Of a DNA stretch of 12,068 nucleotides, positions 1 through 6,510 are shown piece by piece. Position numbers and translations under genes: made by a program. Where the stretch lies: the NCBI GenBank assembly GCA_021604825.1, contig BQJS01000153.1:1-12068 (forward strand), read 5' to 3'. The notes below the pieces were generated by a model. It had not been told where the DNA came from. It did not search any database and saw nothing but the letters and a program-made list of their open reading frames with translations. Origin of the DNA: Phycisphaerae bacterium (lineage in GTDB: Bacteria > Planctomycetota > Phycisphaerae > UBA1845). Position 1 is the stretch's first letter. Each line of letters opens with the position of its first letter.

Positions 1-788
1 CCGAGCGGCAATGAACACGCCTCTGGGTAGGTGCGAAACATTGCGCTAACCCGTTCTCTGCCCGACATATCCCAGCTGAAGTCCTTGATGAGATGATTGA
101 GCAAGTTTGATTCACCAAGAAGTTCCCATGCACGTGCCCGCATCGGCGACATCAACATCAGTGCCAATTCGGCCCGAATCCTCTCTGGACTGATCGTCGC
201 AATCTGCGAAGCGTGCTGTCGTATCGCGTCTTGGGTGCTTGCCTCGATGTCAAACCCCAAAGTGGTCGCAAAGCGAACCGCCCGCATCAACCGCAAGTGG
301 TCTTCTGCGAATCGCTTGGAAGGATCGCCAATGCAGCGAATCAGCTTGGCAGAAAGGTCAGCTTGTCCGTTGACGTAATCGACAAGTTGATCGGTGGTGG
401 GGTCATAGAACATGCCGTTGATCGTAAAGTCCCGCCGCTGCGCATCGTGTTCTGCATCGCTAAACGTAACTTCTTCGGGGCGGCGTCCGTCACGGTATTC
501 GCCATCGGATCGAAAAGTTGCGACCTCGATCTTCTGCCCGTGATGCATGACCAAGACGACTCCGAATTTTGCACCGACATCCTTGGTCCGCCTGAATATC
601 TTCCGCACACCGTAAGGAGTTGCCGAGGTGGCGACATCATAGTCCTTCGGTATTTTCCCGAGCAGTCGATCACGCACGCAACCGCCCGCAAGCAGTGCCT
701 CGTGTTTTTGATACTTCAACGCTTCGACGATGGATCGTGCAGCACTGAATGCGGCGCTGTCCTGAGATGTCGCGTTGTCTGGGGTCAT
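1..788 (-). CDS. cca: CCA tRNA nucleotidyltransferase / poly(A) polymerase (C-terminus cut by window edge)
   Basis: Class II tRNA nucleotidyltransferase, the family that adds or repairs the 3' CCA of tRNAs or adds poly(A) tails. About 262 residues are visible and the frame is still open at base 1. From the ATG at 788 I read a nucleotidyltransferase head: GGCVRD at residues 35-40, the catalytic aspartate pair in DYD at 49-51 and RRDFTIN at 118-124. The adjoining helical RNA-binding part follows, with EDHLRLMRAVRF around 162-173. The start is chosen because it overlaps the rsmD stop by 4 bases (ATGA, 785-788), a classic translational-coupling arrangement, and gives a family-like N-terminus. Cytoplasmic, tRNA maturation. 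CCA-adding and poly(A) polymerase activities cannot be separated from this part of the sequence. A long plus-strand open frame over the same bases (213-842) is antisense shadow. Confidence 0.93.
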   Translation of the reverse strand, partial: MTPDNATSQDSAAFSAARSIVEALKYQKHEALLAGGCVRDRLLGKIPKDYDVATSATPYGVRKIFRRTKDVGAKFGVVLVMHHGQKIEVATFRSDGEYRDGRRPEEVTFSDAEHDAQRRDFTINGMFYDPTTDQLVDYVNGQADLSAKLIRCIGDPSKRFAEDHLRLMRAVRFATTLGFDIEASTQDAIRQHASQIATISPERIRAELALMLMSPMRARAWELLGESNLLNHLIKDFSWDMSGRERVSAMFRTYPEACSLPL

Positions 789-1429
789 TCGACTTTTGAA
801 TCCAGATGTTCAACCCATGCCGGCTCTTCGGGGCCAACGTAAGCCCGCAGGAGCGATAAGACATTTCGGCCATAAGTACGCTGGTCAATCAAATTCCATT
901 CGCCTGGCAGCTCGCCAGAAACTTCAACAGACAGCTCGTGACGAAACACGAGAAGGGCGTCGGAATTGACCACATCGTTCTGACGTAATCGCTGCAAGAG
1001 GACGCCCATTCGTGATGACGGTGAAAGGTCCGCGGTCACCGGGAACGGAGGATCCAACATGATCAAGTCGTGCCGGGGTAGCCCGTTCGGAATGGTGATC
1101 CCTTTGCGCCAGAGATTCGAGGCTACGATCACCCCGTCTGCCCCCATCTCAAGCTGCTCCATGTTGCCCTTGAGGATGGCCACCGCCCGACGATCCTGCT
1201 CGTAAAAAACAACCCGGGCAGCCCCACGTGACGACGCCTCTAATCCGATCGACCCGCCACCCGCAAACACATCCGCGACTTGGATCTCCGGGAGTCCTCC
1301 GGGCGTATCGTAATACGATCCGAGAATATCAAAGAGCGCCGACTTAACCCGATCGGTGATGGGGCGGGTCTGTCCGCTTTGGGGCCACTTGATTTTTCGC
1401 GAGCGCCATCGCCCACCGATGATTCGCAT
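785..1429 (-). CDS. rsmD: 16S rRNA (guanine(966)-N2)-methyltransferase RsmD
   Basis: SAM-dependent methyltransferase of 214 residues. The family methylates N2 of G966 in 16S rRNA (E. coli numbering) during small-subunit assembly. Visible marks are the N-terminal MRIIGGRWRSRKI, the TRPITDRVKSALFDIL block at 21-36, the SAM-binding motif DVFAGGGSIGLEA at 53-65 and the catalytic DPPF motif at 126-129 (LDPPF). It is slightly longer than the commonest bacterial forms (about 180-200). It heads a minus-strand pair with cca, whose ATG overlaps this stop codon, so the two RNA-processing enzymes are probably made from one transcript. It is divergent from the YkgJ-family gene. No strong Shine-Dalgarno is seen; the best candidate is GAGA about ten bases before the ATG. 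Confidence 0.95.
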   Translation of the reverse strand: MRIIGGRWRSRKIKWPQSGQTRPITDRVKSALFDILGSYYDTPGGLPEIQVADVFAGGGSIGLEASSRGAARVVFYEQDRRAVAILKGNMEQLEMGADGVIVASNLWRKGITIPNGLPRHDLIMLDPPFPVTADLSPSSRMGVLLQRLRQNDVVNSDALLVFRHELSVEVSGELPGEWNLIDQRTYGRNVLSLLRAYVGPEEPAWVEHLDSKVE

Positions 1430-1494
1430 GGCATACCAATCTCACAAGGCAAGCGGCATGTGACCCAACTGGCAGGCTCAATACGTGAGCAATG

Positions 1495-1524
1495 TTGGCG
1501 TCGCACCGCAATCAATTCTATAAT
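1495..1524 (+). promoter_or_regulatory. Predicted sigma70-type promoter for the YkgJ-family gene
   Basis: A perfect TATAAT at 1519-1524 is preceded by TTGGCG at 1495-1500 (4 of 6 to TTGACA) with an 18-base spacer. It lies in the 150-base divergent gap and would start a transcript near 1531, giving a leader of about 50 bases before the ATG at 1580. Pattern match only; no start site is known. Confidence 0.55.
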
Positions 1525-1579
1525 CCGCGAACGGAGCGAAACTGGCAAGGACTGCAACCGCTGAATGGGAATTTGACTT

Positions 1580-2050
1580 ATGGGTTCGATTTTATGTGAA
1601 CATTGCACGGGGGCATGCTGTCGCTACATCGCGCTTCCCATTGAAGAACCGACGGATCGCCGCGATTTTGACGACATGCGCTGGTATGTGATGCACAAGG
1701 GCATTTCAGTGTTTGTCGAGGATGGCGACTGGTACATCCAGATCTCGGCTGACTGTGAGAATCTTCAGTCCGACAACCTGTGCGGAATTTACGAAACGCG
1801 CCCGGCGATTTGCCGCGAATATGATTACGGTGAATGCGATTACTCCGGCGGCGATTATCACTACGATGTCATCCTCCGCACGCCCCAGGACGTTCAGGAA
1901 TACGCCGTCGAGCAAATCGGCAAACGCGGCATCTTCGACAAACCTCCGCAACCGCGAACGAGAAAAAACGGTGCCCGAAAGGGCGGGCCAAAAGGGCTGA
2001 TGGCTGGCAATTCAATCGCCTCGCTGAAAGTACTCTTGCGACATGACTAG
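1580..2050 (+). CDS. YkgJ-family cysteine-cluster (putative Zn/Fe-binding) protein
   Basis: 156-residue cytoplasmic protein of the YkgJ / 'zinc- or iron-chelating cysteine cluster' family. The signature is easy to see: C6-x2-C9-x3-C13-C14 at the N-terminus (CEHCTGACC), then C59, C68 in the CGIYETRPAICREY block, C78 and C86. This spacing is typical of the family, whose members are thought to bind a metal; no reaction is established for most of them. The C-terminal 40 residues are rich in Arg, Lys and Pro (PPQPRTRKNGARKGG) and probably disordered. The ATG at 1580 is preceded by GGGA (1567-1570) at a usable distance and by a good promoter. It overlaps the next gene by 8 bases, so the two are likely cotranslated. 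Family call firm, function unknown. Confidence 0.88.
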   Translation: MGSILCEHCTGACCRYIALPIEEPTDRRDFDDMRWYVMHKGISVFVEDGDWYIQISADCENLQSDNLCGIYETRPAICREYDYGECDYSGGDYHYDVILRTPQDVQEYAVEQIGKRGIFDKPPQPRTRKNGARKGGPKGLMAGNSIASLKVLLRHD

Positions 2051-2813
2051 CTCAAACTCACGCCCAACGTTGTGGATGCTGATCGGTTGCTGTGGTGTGC
2101 TGGTCGGAAGTTCCGGCTGTCTTTCCGGTTCGCTGGCGACGTCGTCCGGCGGAACCGATGGTGGCCAATGGTCGATCGCCAAGCGCCAGCAAATCCACGT
2201 TGGCGAAACAGTCGAGTTTAGTTTCGTTCTCAAGAAGGCGATGAGCGAGGATTCGATCGACGCCCACGGGATTGCCGACTACTGCGTTTTCTCGATTGGT
2301 GGAAATCGCATGGAAGCGGAGATCGACGAAGCGGGGGGGTTCAAAGCCGAATACACTTTTGCCGACGTCGAGGATGGCGCGCGGGTCGAGGTGGTTGCGT
2401 CCGCATTTTCCACCCAGGACGATCGCGACTTCATGCAGATTTCAGGCAAGTGGCTGCAAACGGAAAGTCCCTACAACAGCCCCGACCAGCGGGTGGCCAG
2501 TGCGAGCGTGCTGCTGACTTCGTATCAGAGCGTCGTCCGATTCAAACTCCCCAAGCCCGAACACGCTTACGACTTGGGCACCGGCAAGATGACGTTTCGT
2601 TGTGAAGGTGATCGGTTGATTAGTGTCTTTGAGCATCGCCCGCCACGGGTTGGATTCGAGATTTCAGAGGAAAATGCGGACGGATCGCGATGGGTGGCGT
2701 ATCTGCCATCTGGCGACCAACTCAATCCGACGGGAACCACAGATGTGGAATTCTCCATATACGATGTAGCCGGCAACCGCATGACCTTCACGGACACGCT
2801 CCAAACGCCATAA
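2043..2813 (+). CDS. Exported protein with Ig-like / beta-sandwich character, possible lipoprotein
   Basis: 256 residues, not recognised as a named family. The N-terminus looks like an export signal: Arg7, then a hydrophobic run (LWMLIGCCGVLVG, 10-22) and GSSGC ending at Cys26. Two lipidation sites are conceivable. LIGC at 13-16 fits the lipobox consensus but leaves a very short hydrophobic stretch; Cys26 has Ser at -3, which is atypical. The rest is beta-strand-like with no enzyme motif. It contains GETVEFSFVL near 53-62 and ends in EFSIYDVAGNRMTFTDTLQTP-type sequence that resembles the last strands of bacterial Ig-like domains. The start lies inside the end of the YkgJ-family gene (8-base overlap), with only a weak ribosome site. 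Location is probably periplasm or envelope. The gene is clearly real from codon continuity and the signal sequence, but the function is unknown. Confidence 0.8.
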   Translation: MTSSNSRPTLWMLIGCCGVLVGSSGCLSGSLATSSGGTDGGQWSIAKRQQIHVGETVEFSFVLKKAMSEDSIDAHGIADYCVFSIGGNRMEAEIDEAGGFKAEYTFADVEDGARVEVVASAFSTQDDRDFMQISGKWLQTESPYNSPDQRVASASVLLTSYQSVVRFKLPKPEHAYDLGTGKMTFRCEGDRLISVFEHRPPRVGFEISEENADGSRWVAYLPSGDQLNPTGTTDVEFSIYDVAGNRMTFTDTLQTP

Positions 2814-2851
2814 GACAAGGGCGGATGCGTTGGCTTGTGGTGCCGAGATTC

Positions 2852-2870
2852 AAACGTACGTTTTCGAAAA
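2852..2870. repeat. Overlapping palindromes in the hisS leader
   Basis: Two perfect palindromes overlap in the 81-base gap before hisS: AAACGTACGTTT (2852-2863) and TTTTCGAAAA (2861-2870). They lie about 25-45 bases before the hisS ATG. They could be an operator or simply AT-rich leader sequence. No T-box hallmarks are present. Confidence 0.3.
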
Positions 2871-2894
2871 TTCGCGACAACAAAAAGAAAATAC

Positions 2895-4208
2895 ATGCGA
2901 TTCAAATCACCCAAAGGCACCCGAGACTTCTTTCCCGATGACATGAATCTGCGCCGCTGGATCATGAACAAGTGGGATCATGTTTCGCAGCGCAACGGGT
3001 TTGTCGAATACGACGGTCCCATTTTTGAAGATTTGGATTTGTATCGCGTCAAGAGCGGCGACGAGATTGTCGACCAGCTCTTTCATTTTACCGACCGGGG
3101 CGGGCGTGAATTGGCCATCCGCCCGGAGATGACGCCGACGCTGGCCCGCATGGTCGCCGCCCGGGTCAATTCGCTCCCCAAGCCCATCAAATGGTATTCG
3201 CAGCCGCGATTGTGTAGAGCCGAGCGACCTCAGCGTGGGCGATTGCGTGAATTTTTTCAATGGAACATCGACATCATCGGCGAGCAGAGCGAACTCGCCG
3301 ACGCCGAGTGCATCTTTGTGCTCGTTGACTTCTTTAGGGAATTAAATCTTTCGCCCGAGCAAGTCGAGATCAAGCTGAATTCGCGAGAAATCGTCGCGTC
3401 GTTGCTGGCGGCGGCCAAGATTCCTGAAGACAAACAACCTGCCGTCTACGCGGCGCTCGACAAACGCGACAAGCTGTCGACCGAGGCGTTTGAAGAGTTG
3501 CTCTCGAAGATCGAACTCGATTCTGAGCAGAAGGAAATCCTAAAACGCTTCGGCGAATCCTCTGGCCCCGAAGGATTGGAGGCAATCACCACATTTCTAA
3601 GCGAATCCAATGTCGCAACCGATGGGTGCGAAAGCGTCCGCCGGGTAATGGAGTTGCTGGTCGCTTTCGATGCTGGCGACTATTGCCGATTCGACATGGG
3701 CGTGGTGCGTGGATTGGCATACTACACGGGCGTCGTATTTGAAGCGTTTGGAAAAGGGGGGTTGCGCCGCGCCGTTGGCGGTGGGGGACGTTACGACCAA
3801 TTGATCGAGAACATGGGCGGCCCCTCGGTCGGTGCAGTCGGGTTTGCAACAAGCGATGTGGTCATTGCCGACTTGCTATCAGAATTCGATCGAATGCCGG
3901 CAGCTGAAAACGCGATCGACTATTTCGTGATCGATGCCGACCCATCTGTATTCAATAACGTGCTGAACATCACAGCCAAGCTTCGCGATAGGGGATTGTC
4001 GGCGTCGTTTTCATATTTGCGGCAGGGAGTCGGCAAGCAATTCAAGCAAGCCGCATCTCGAAACGCAGCTCGCGTGATCATCGTCGAAGGTGATTTCGAG
4101 GCGTCGCGTACCGTCGGCGTGAAGGACATGGCCACCTCCAACCAAGAAACGCTCGCCCTCGATGCGTTCTTGGATGATCCCAGTTGCGAAATTGGATCAG
4201 ACGGATGA
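2895..4208 (+). CDS. hisS: Histidyl-tRNA synthetase
   Basis: Class II aminoacyl-tRNA synthetase charging tRNA-His, 437 residues with the start used here. Features in order: N-terminal MRFKSPKGTRDFFPDD; RPEMTPTLARM at 76-86; motif 2 RLCRAERPQRGRLREFF at 105-121; the histidine-binding motif RGLAYYTG at 272-279; GGGGRYD at 295-301 leading into motif 3 (GAVGFAT, 313-319); and a C-terminal anticodon-binding domain from about 340. Many HisS proteins have Asp in RGLDYY where this one has Ala, a known sequence variant. The intact motif 2 and C-terminal domain argue for a real synthetase and not the HisZ paralogue. The start at ATG 2895 is preferred over an in-frame TTG at 2835, because the conserved domain begins right at the ATG. 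The stop overlaps the next gene's ATG (ATGA, 4205-4208). Confidence 0.96.
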   Translation: MRFKSPKGTRDFFPDDMNLRRWIMNKWDHVSQRNGFVEYDGPIFEDLDLYRVKSGDEIVDQLFHFTDRGGRELAIRPEMTPTLARMVAARVNSLPKPIKWYSQPRLCRAERPQRGRLREFFQWNIDIIGEQSELADAECIFVLVDFFRELNLSPEQVEIKLNSREIVASLLAAAKIPEDKQPAVYAALDKRDKLSTEAFEELLSKIELDSEQKEILKRFGESSGPEGLEAITTFLSESNVATDGCESVRRVMELLVAFDAGDYCRFDMGVVRGLAYYTGVVFEAFGKGGLRRAVGGGGRYDQLIENMGGPSVGAVGFATSDVVIADLLSEFDRMPAAENAIDYFVIDADPSVFNNVLNITAKLRDRGLSASFSYLRQGVGKQFKQAASRNAARVIIVEGDFEASRTVGVKDMATSNQETLALDAFLDDPSCEIGSDG

Positions 4209-4750
4209 CACGCCGCCACATCCACTACGAAGCCGCCTTTGAAGACTATCTTCGGTCACGCGGCCAACCTTACGTCGCGGTGGATGAAAAGCGGAAAGCC
4301 ATCTTCGCGGGAAACCGCGTCAAATCGTTTGACTTTCTGGTATACGCAGAGTCCGGTCAAAAGTGGCTGGTTGACATCAAAGGGCGGCAATTTCCGTATG
4401 ACCACGACGGCAGGAAACGCTACTGGGAAAACTGGATCACCCGCGATGATCTTGAAGGGCTGACACAGTGGCAAGAGACCTTCGGCGAGGGATTCTTAGC
4501 CATGCTCGTCTTTGCGTACCACATCACCGAGATGGGATCGCGACTTCCCACGCACGATCTGCACCCGTTTCGCGATCAAGCTTACGCATTTATGTGCGTC
4601 ACACTTGACGAATACAAGGACGCCTGTAGACACCGCTCGGAAAAGTGGGAGACGGTCACGGTTCCCATCAAGCAGTTTAGAACGATGGCCAAGCCCATTG
4701 GGTCACTGACAGGAAACAACAGTTTACGGGCTTCCAGTGCAGGCCTATAA
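4205..4750 (+). CDS. HYExAFE family protein, PD-(D/E)xK nuclease-like pattern
   Basis: 181-residue protein of the family named for its N-terminal signature, here HYEAAFE at residues 7-13, known to me mainly from planctomycetes and of unassigned function. The acidic and basic residues follow the order of a PD-(D/E)xK nuclease fold: Glu13 in the first helix (AFEDYL), Asp43 at the end of a strand (KSFDFLVY) and Asp57-x-Lys59 on the next strand (WLVDIKGR). Conserved-looking aromatic stretches follow (YWENWITRDDLEGL, AYAFMCVTLDEY). The ATG at 4205 shares ATGA with the hisS stop, so translation is probably coupled; an in-frame earlier start at 4184 inside hisS is less likely. Cytoplasmic. Nuclease or nucleic-acid binding is inference from the residue pattern only; a catalytically inert relative is possible. 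Confidence 0.85.
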   Translation: MTRRHIHYEAAFEDYLRSRGQPYVAVDEKRKAIFAGNRVKSFDFLVYAESGQKWLVDIKGRQFPYDHDGRKRYWENWITRDDLEGLTQWQETFGEGFLAMLVFAYHITEMGSRLPTHDLHPFRDQAYAFMCVTLDEYKDACRHRSEKWETVTVPIKQFRTMAKPIGSLTGNNSLRASSAGL

Positions 4751-4751
4751 T
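4723..4751 (+). promoter_or_regulatory. Predicted sigma70-type promoter overlapping the HYExAFE stop codon
   Basis: TTTACG (4723-4728, 4 of 6) and a perfect TATAAT (4746-4751) are separated by 17 bases. The -10 box contains the TAA stop (4748-4750) of the upstream gene. It would start a transcript near 4758 for the small envelope genes beginning at 4795. Pattern match only. Confidence 0.5.
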
Positions 4752-4794
4752 CAATAAGAAGCCGTTAAAGCTCAAATTACACTTCGGAGTGTAG

Positions 4795-5001
4795 ATGAAC
4801 ATGCCAAGAATGAATCGACTCTGCCAGATTCTTTGCGCCGGTTACACGTTCCTAGCCGTTTCGATTGCAAATGCAGAAGTGAAGCCCACATCGGCACCCG
4901 AAGATCAAAAGCCCATATGGCAGTGGGTCGCAGCGATTGGAATATTCGTTGTCTGTGGGGCGATCATGTTCAAAAATTCCAAACGGTCTCATCAGGACTA
5001 G
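4795..5001 (+). CDS. Small exported single-TM protein (68 aa)
   Basis: 68 residues. A signal-like N-terminus (Met1-Ala27) ends in ANA, a good signal-peptidase site (ANA|E at 25-28). It is followed by a short Pro-rich linker, one membrane segment at about 42-59 (IWQWVAAIGIFVVCGAIMF) and a basic tail KNSKRSHQD. Predicted topology is N-terminus outside after cleavage and the short tail in the cytoplasm. The Shine-Dalgarno GGAG (4786-4789) sits 5 bases before the ATG at 4795, which supports this start over the in-frame Met at 4801. A predicted promoter lies just upstream. It is the first of four consecutive plus-strand envelope genes. Not a named family to me; function unknown. The signal and TM organisation together with the ribosome site make a real gene likely despite its size. 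Confidence 0.75.
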   Translation: MNMPRMNRLCQILCAGYTFLAVSIANAEVKPTSAPEDQKPIWQWVAAIGIFVVCGAIMFKNSKRSHQD

Positions 5002-5092
5002 CCACACCGGAAATGGCACGCGCCGTATCAAAACCCCATCCGAATTTTGAATGCCGTAGCTTCAGAACAACAGTAGCGATGGAGAAAACCCA

Positions 5093-5380
5093 ATGAACAA
5101 GAAATCAATCATCGTGGGGCTGATTGGCCTCAATCTTTTCCTGCTCGCATGCTTAATCCTTGCCAGCTATGACCCGCCCACCGCCAATGCTCAATCTCGC
5201 GGCGGACGCGCTGGCGATTTCTTGATGGCCACCGTCCAGATTCACGAAGACTATGACGCCTTGGCGATCATTAACGTGCCTTTGGGCGTGATGCACATTT
5301 TCGTGCCGCGTGAAACCAAAGCCAGCGCAAAGCTCGTCTGGACCGATACACGCAATCTGAATCATGATTTCGGCCGCTAG
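5093..5380 (+). CDS. Small membrane-anchored/exported GDF-motif protein (paralogue 1, 95 aa)
   Basis: 95 residues. Lys3-Lys4 is followed by a membrane segment at about 7-24 (IVGLIGLNLFLLACLIL) and ANAQ at 31-34, a plausible cleavage site. A short outer domain begins GGRAGDF (37-43) and continues as alternating beta-type sequence with a VMHIFVPRE stretch (66-74). The ribosome site GGAG (5081-5084) lies 8 bases before the ATG. The layout is the same as in the next gene at 5457: N-terminal TM, A-x-A, small Gly-rich patch, GDF, then two beta-like blocks. I read them as diverged tandem paralogues. I recall similar small proteins in planctomycete genomes but no function. The outer domain resembles one or two blades of a beta-propeller-like sheet, which is speculative. 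Confidence 0.78.
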   Translation: MNKKSIIVGLIGLNLFLLACLILASYDPPTANAQSRGGRAGDFLMATVQIHEDYDALAIINVPLGVMHIFVPRETKASAKLVWTDTRNLNHDFGR

Positions 5381-5381
5381 A

Positions 5382-5409
5382 AGAATTCGCAACGTATAGA
5401 ATTCGCAAC
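5382..5409 (+). repeat. Perfect 12-base direct repeat, 16-base period
   Basis: AGAATTCGCAAC occurs at 5382-5393 and again at 5398-5409, separated by GTAT. It lies in the 76-base gap between the two paralogous small genes, immediately after the first stop codon. Two sites offset by about 1.5 helical turns could bind a regulator. It might instead be a local duplication without function. Confidence 0.55.
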
Positions 5410-5456
5410 ACAAGGGCATTCCAAAGATTCAAGGCTCGAAAAGAAGGACTATTCAA

Positions 5457-5741
5457 ATGAACTCAAACACAAAGAACCTCTCAATCGGCGTACTCACGAT
5501 AACCGCCGTCATTCTGCTGGTCGGGGTCGTCTTGGTCGGCTCAGCCACCACCAAACCAGCATATGCGGGCAACGTCAGCAGCTACGGCGGCGACTTCACC
5601 GTCACCATCGGCCGCGTAACCCGTGACGCCGAATTGATCTACTTGGTCGACAACACCACCGAACGCCTTCTGGTCTACGGACTCAATCGAAGGTCGGGTA
5701 AGTGCGCCATTTTGGATAAGTCCGAACTCAGCCAGCGCTAG
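5457..5741 (+). CDS. Small membrane-anchored/exported GDF-motif protein (paralogue 2, 94 aa)
   Basis: 94 residues. The membrane segment is at about 9-29 (SIGVLTITAVILLVGVVLVG), followed by AYAG at 35-38 as a possible signal-peptidase site. The outer part carries YGGDF (43-47) and then VTRDAELIYLVD and ERLLVYGLNRRSG, a pattern of short strands. It is aligned by eye with the preceding gene on TM, A-x-A, GDF and two following strand blocks, so it is a diverged tandem duplicate. A strong Shine-Dalgarno AAGGA (5444-5448) is 8 bases before the ATG. The single Cys (83) has no partner. Predicted to face the periplasm. Function unknown; association with envelope neighbours on both sides suggests a cell-surface role, which is inference. 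Confidence 0.78.
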   Translation: MNSNTKNLSIGVLTITAVILLVGVVLVGSATTKPAYAGNVSSYGGDFTVTIGRVTRDAELIYLVDNTTERLLVYGLNRRSGKCAILDKSELSQR

Positions 5742-5758
5742 CCTCAAGGTCATAGATC

Positions 5759-5782
5759 GCATGACGAATCGAATCGTCATGC
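5759..5782. repeat. Perfect 9-bp inverted repeat (stem-loop or operator)
   Basis: GCATGACGA (5759-5767) and TCGTCATGC (5774-5782) are exact reverse complements around a 6-base loop ATCGAA. It lies 18 bases after the stop of the second small paralogue and 46 bases before the DUF3124 gene. No T-run follows, so it is not a standard intrinsic terminator. An operator, an mRNA-stability hairpin or a factor-assisted terminator are all possible. Confidence 0.6.
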
Positions 5783-5827
5783 AGTTGCTCACGACCATTT
5801 GATCGAATTATCGGCATCGAGAAACGG

Positions 5828-6460
5828 ATGGAGCGACACAATTCAAATGACGTAGATCTGTTCTTGCGGCGGGCATTGGTCGTCGTTCTGATCGTTCTGC
5901 TTACCGGTACGGTATTGTTGTTTGTTTATGCGAATTATTTCACGTCGCGACTCGATACCTTTGAGCAGCACCTCAAGTACCAGGACCCGCCCGAAAGCAT
6001 CCACGAACCTGAACCCTTGGCCACAGGTGACCAAACGTCACCGGGTTCAGAATCCAAACCCGTCCAAGGTCAGACAATTTACGTCCCGGCATATTCTCAC
6101 GTGTACCACCTGGATGGCGATCCGCATTTGTTGACGGTCACGTTGAGCATTCGCAACACCAGCATTGATCACGAAATCATCATCAAATCCGTCCGGTACT
6201 TTGATACCCAAGGCAAAGAGGTGAAATCGCATTTGGCCAAACCCCTCCGCCTGCGTGCCCTCGCAACGGCTGAGTTCCTGGTCAAACGAAGTGACATCTC
6301 CGGCGGAAGCGGAGCAAACTTCCTCGTGGAATGGGTCTCCAATCAACCGGTATCCAATCCCGTCGCTGAAACCGTCATGATCGACACAAGCAGGGACCAG
6401 GGCATCTCGTTTGTCCGCAGCGGGACGGTCATCAAAGAAATCACGCCCCAACCCAACTGA
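5828..6460 (+). CDS. Membrane-anchored DUF3124 family protein
   Basis: 210 residues. A short cytoplasmic N-terminus is followed by one membrane segment at about 16-35 (ALVVVLIVLLTGTVLLFVYA) and a Pro/Glu/Ser-rich linker to about 82. The rest is a DUF3124 domain: IYVPAYSHVYH (84-94), TLSIRNTS (105-112), VRYFDTQGK (122-130), the Pro-Leu-Arg/Leu-x-Ala-Thr-Ala-Glu-Phe stretch (139-150), SGGSGANFLVEW (158-169), ETVMIDT (181-187) and QGISFVRSG (191-199). This is a strong match to the conserved blocks I know for the family, whose function is undefined; the domain is expected to be an all-beta extracytoplasmic fold. The ATG at 5828 has only a weak upstream GAGA. It is the last of the plus-strand envelope run and is followed by hairpins in the convergent gap. 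Confidence 0.88.
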   Translation: MERHNSNDVDLFLRRALVVVLIVLLTGTVLLFVYANYFTSRLDTFEQHLKYQDPPESIHEPEPLATGDQTSPGSESKPVQGQTIYVPAYSHVYHLDGDPHLLTVTLSIRNTSIDHEIIIKSVRYFDTQGKEVKSHLAKPLRLRALATAEFLVKRSDISGGSGANFLVEWVSNQPVSNPVAETVMIDTSRDQGISFVRSGTVIKEITPQPN

Positions 6461-6472
6461 GAGGCAATTGAG

Positions 6473-6510
6473 GCCCTGGAAAGGGCATGGCTGTCGAAAC
6501 ACAGCCTCTT
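6473..6510 (+). terminator. Tandem hairpins, possible terminator of the DUF3124 transcript
   Basis: Two short perfect hairpins start 13 bases after the DUF3124 stop. The first is GCCCT (6473-6477) and AGGGC (6482-6486) closed by a GGAA tetraloop of GNRA type. The second is GGCTGT (6489-6494) and ACAGCC (6501-6506) with a 6-base loop, followed by TCTT. An alternative pairing AGAGGC (6462... region) with GCCTCT (6504-6509) would compete with the second hairpin. The T-tract is weak, so termination efficiency is uncertain. Confidence 0.4.

Noticed and set aside
213..842. 209-codon plus-strand open frame
   Set aside because: It is antisense to cca, whose catalytic motifs are explicit on the minus strand; no family likeness or ribosome site.
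2814..2894. T-box or other tRNA-sensing leader for hisS
   Set aside because: Only 81 bases, with no T-box consensus, specifier loop or terminator.
2835..2894. N-terminal 20-residue extension of HisS from TTG 2835
   Set aside because: The extension is unlike HisS N-termini, and the conserved KGTRDF block starts just after the ATG at 2895.
5395..5400. TATAGA as a -10 box for the second small paralogue
   Set aside because: It falls inside the direct repeat, matches only 4 of 6 and has no convincing -35 partner.
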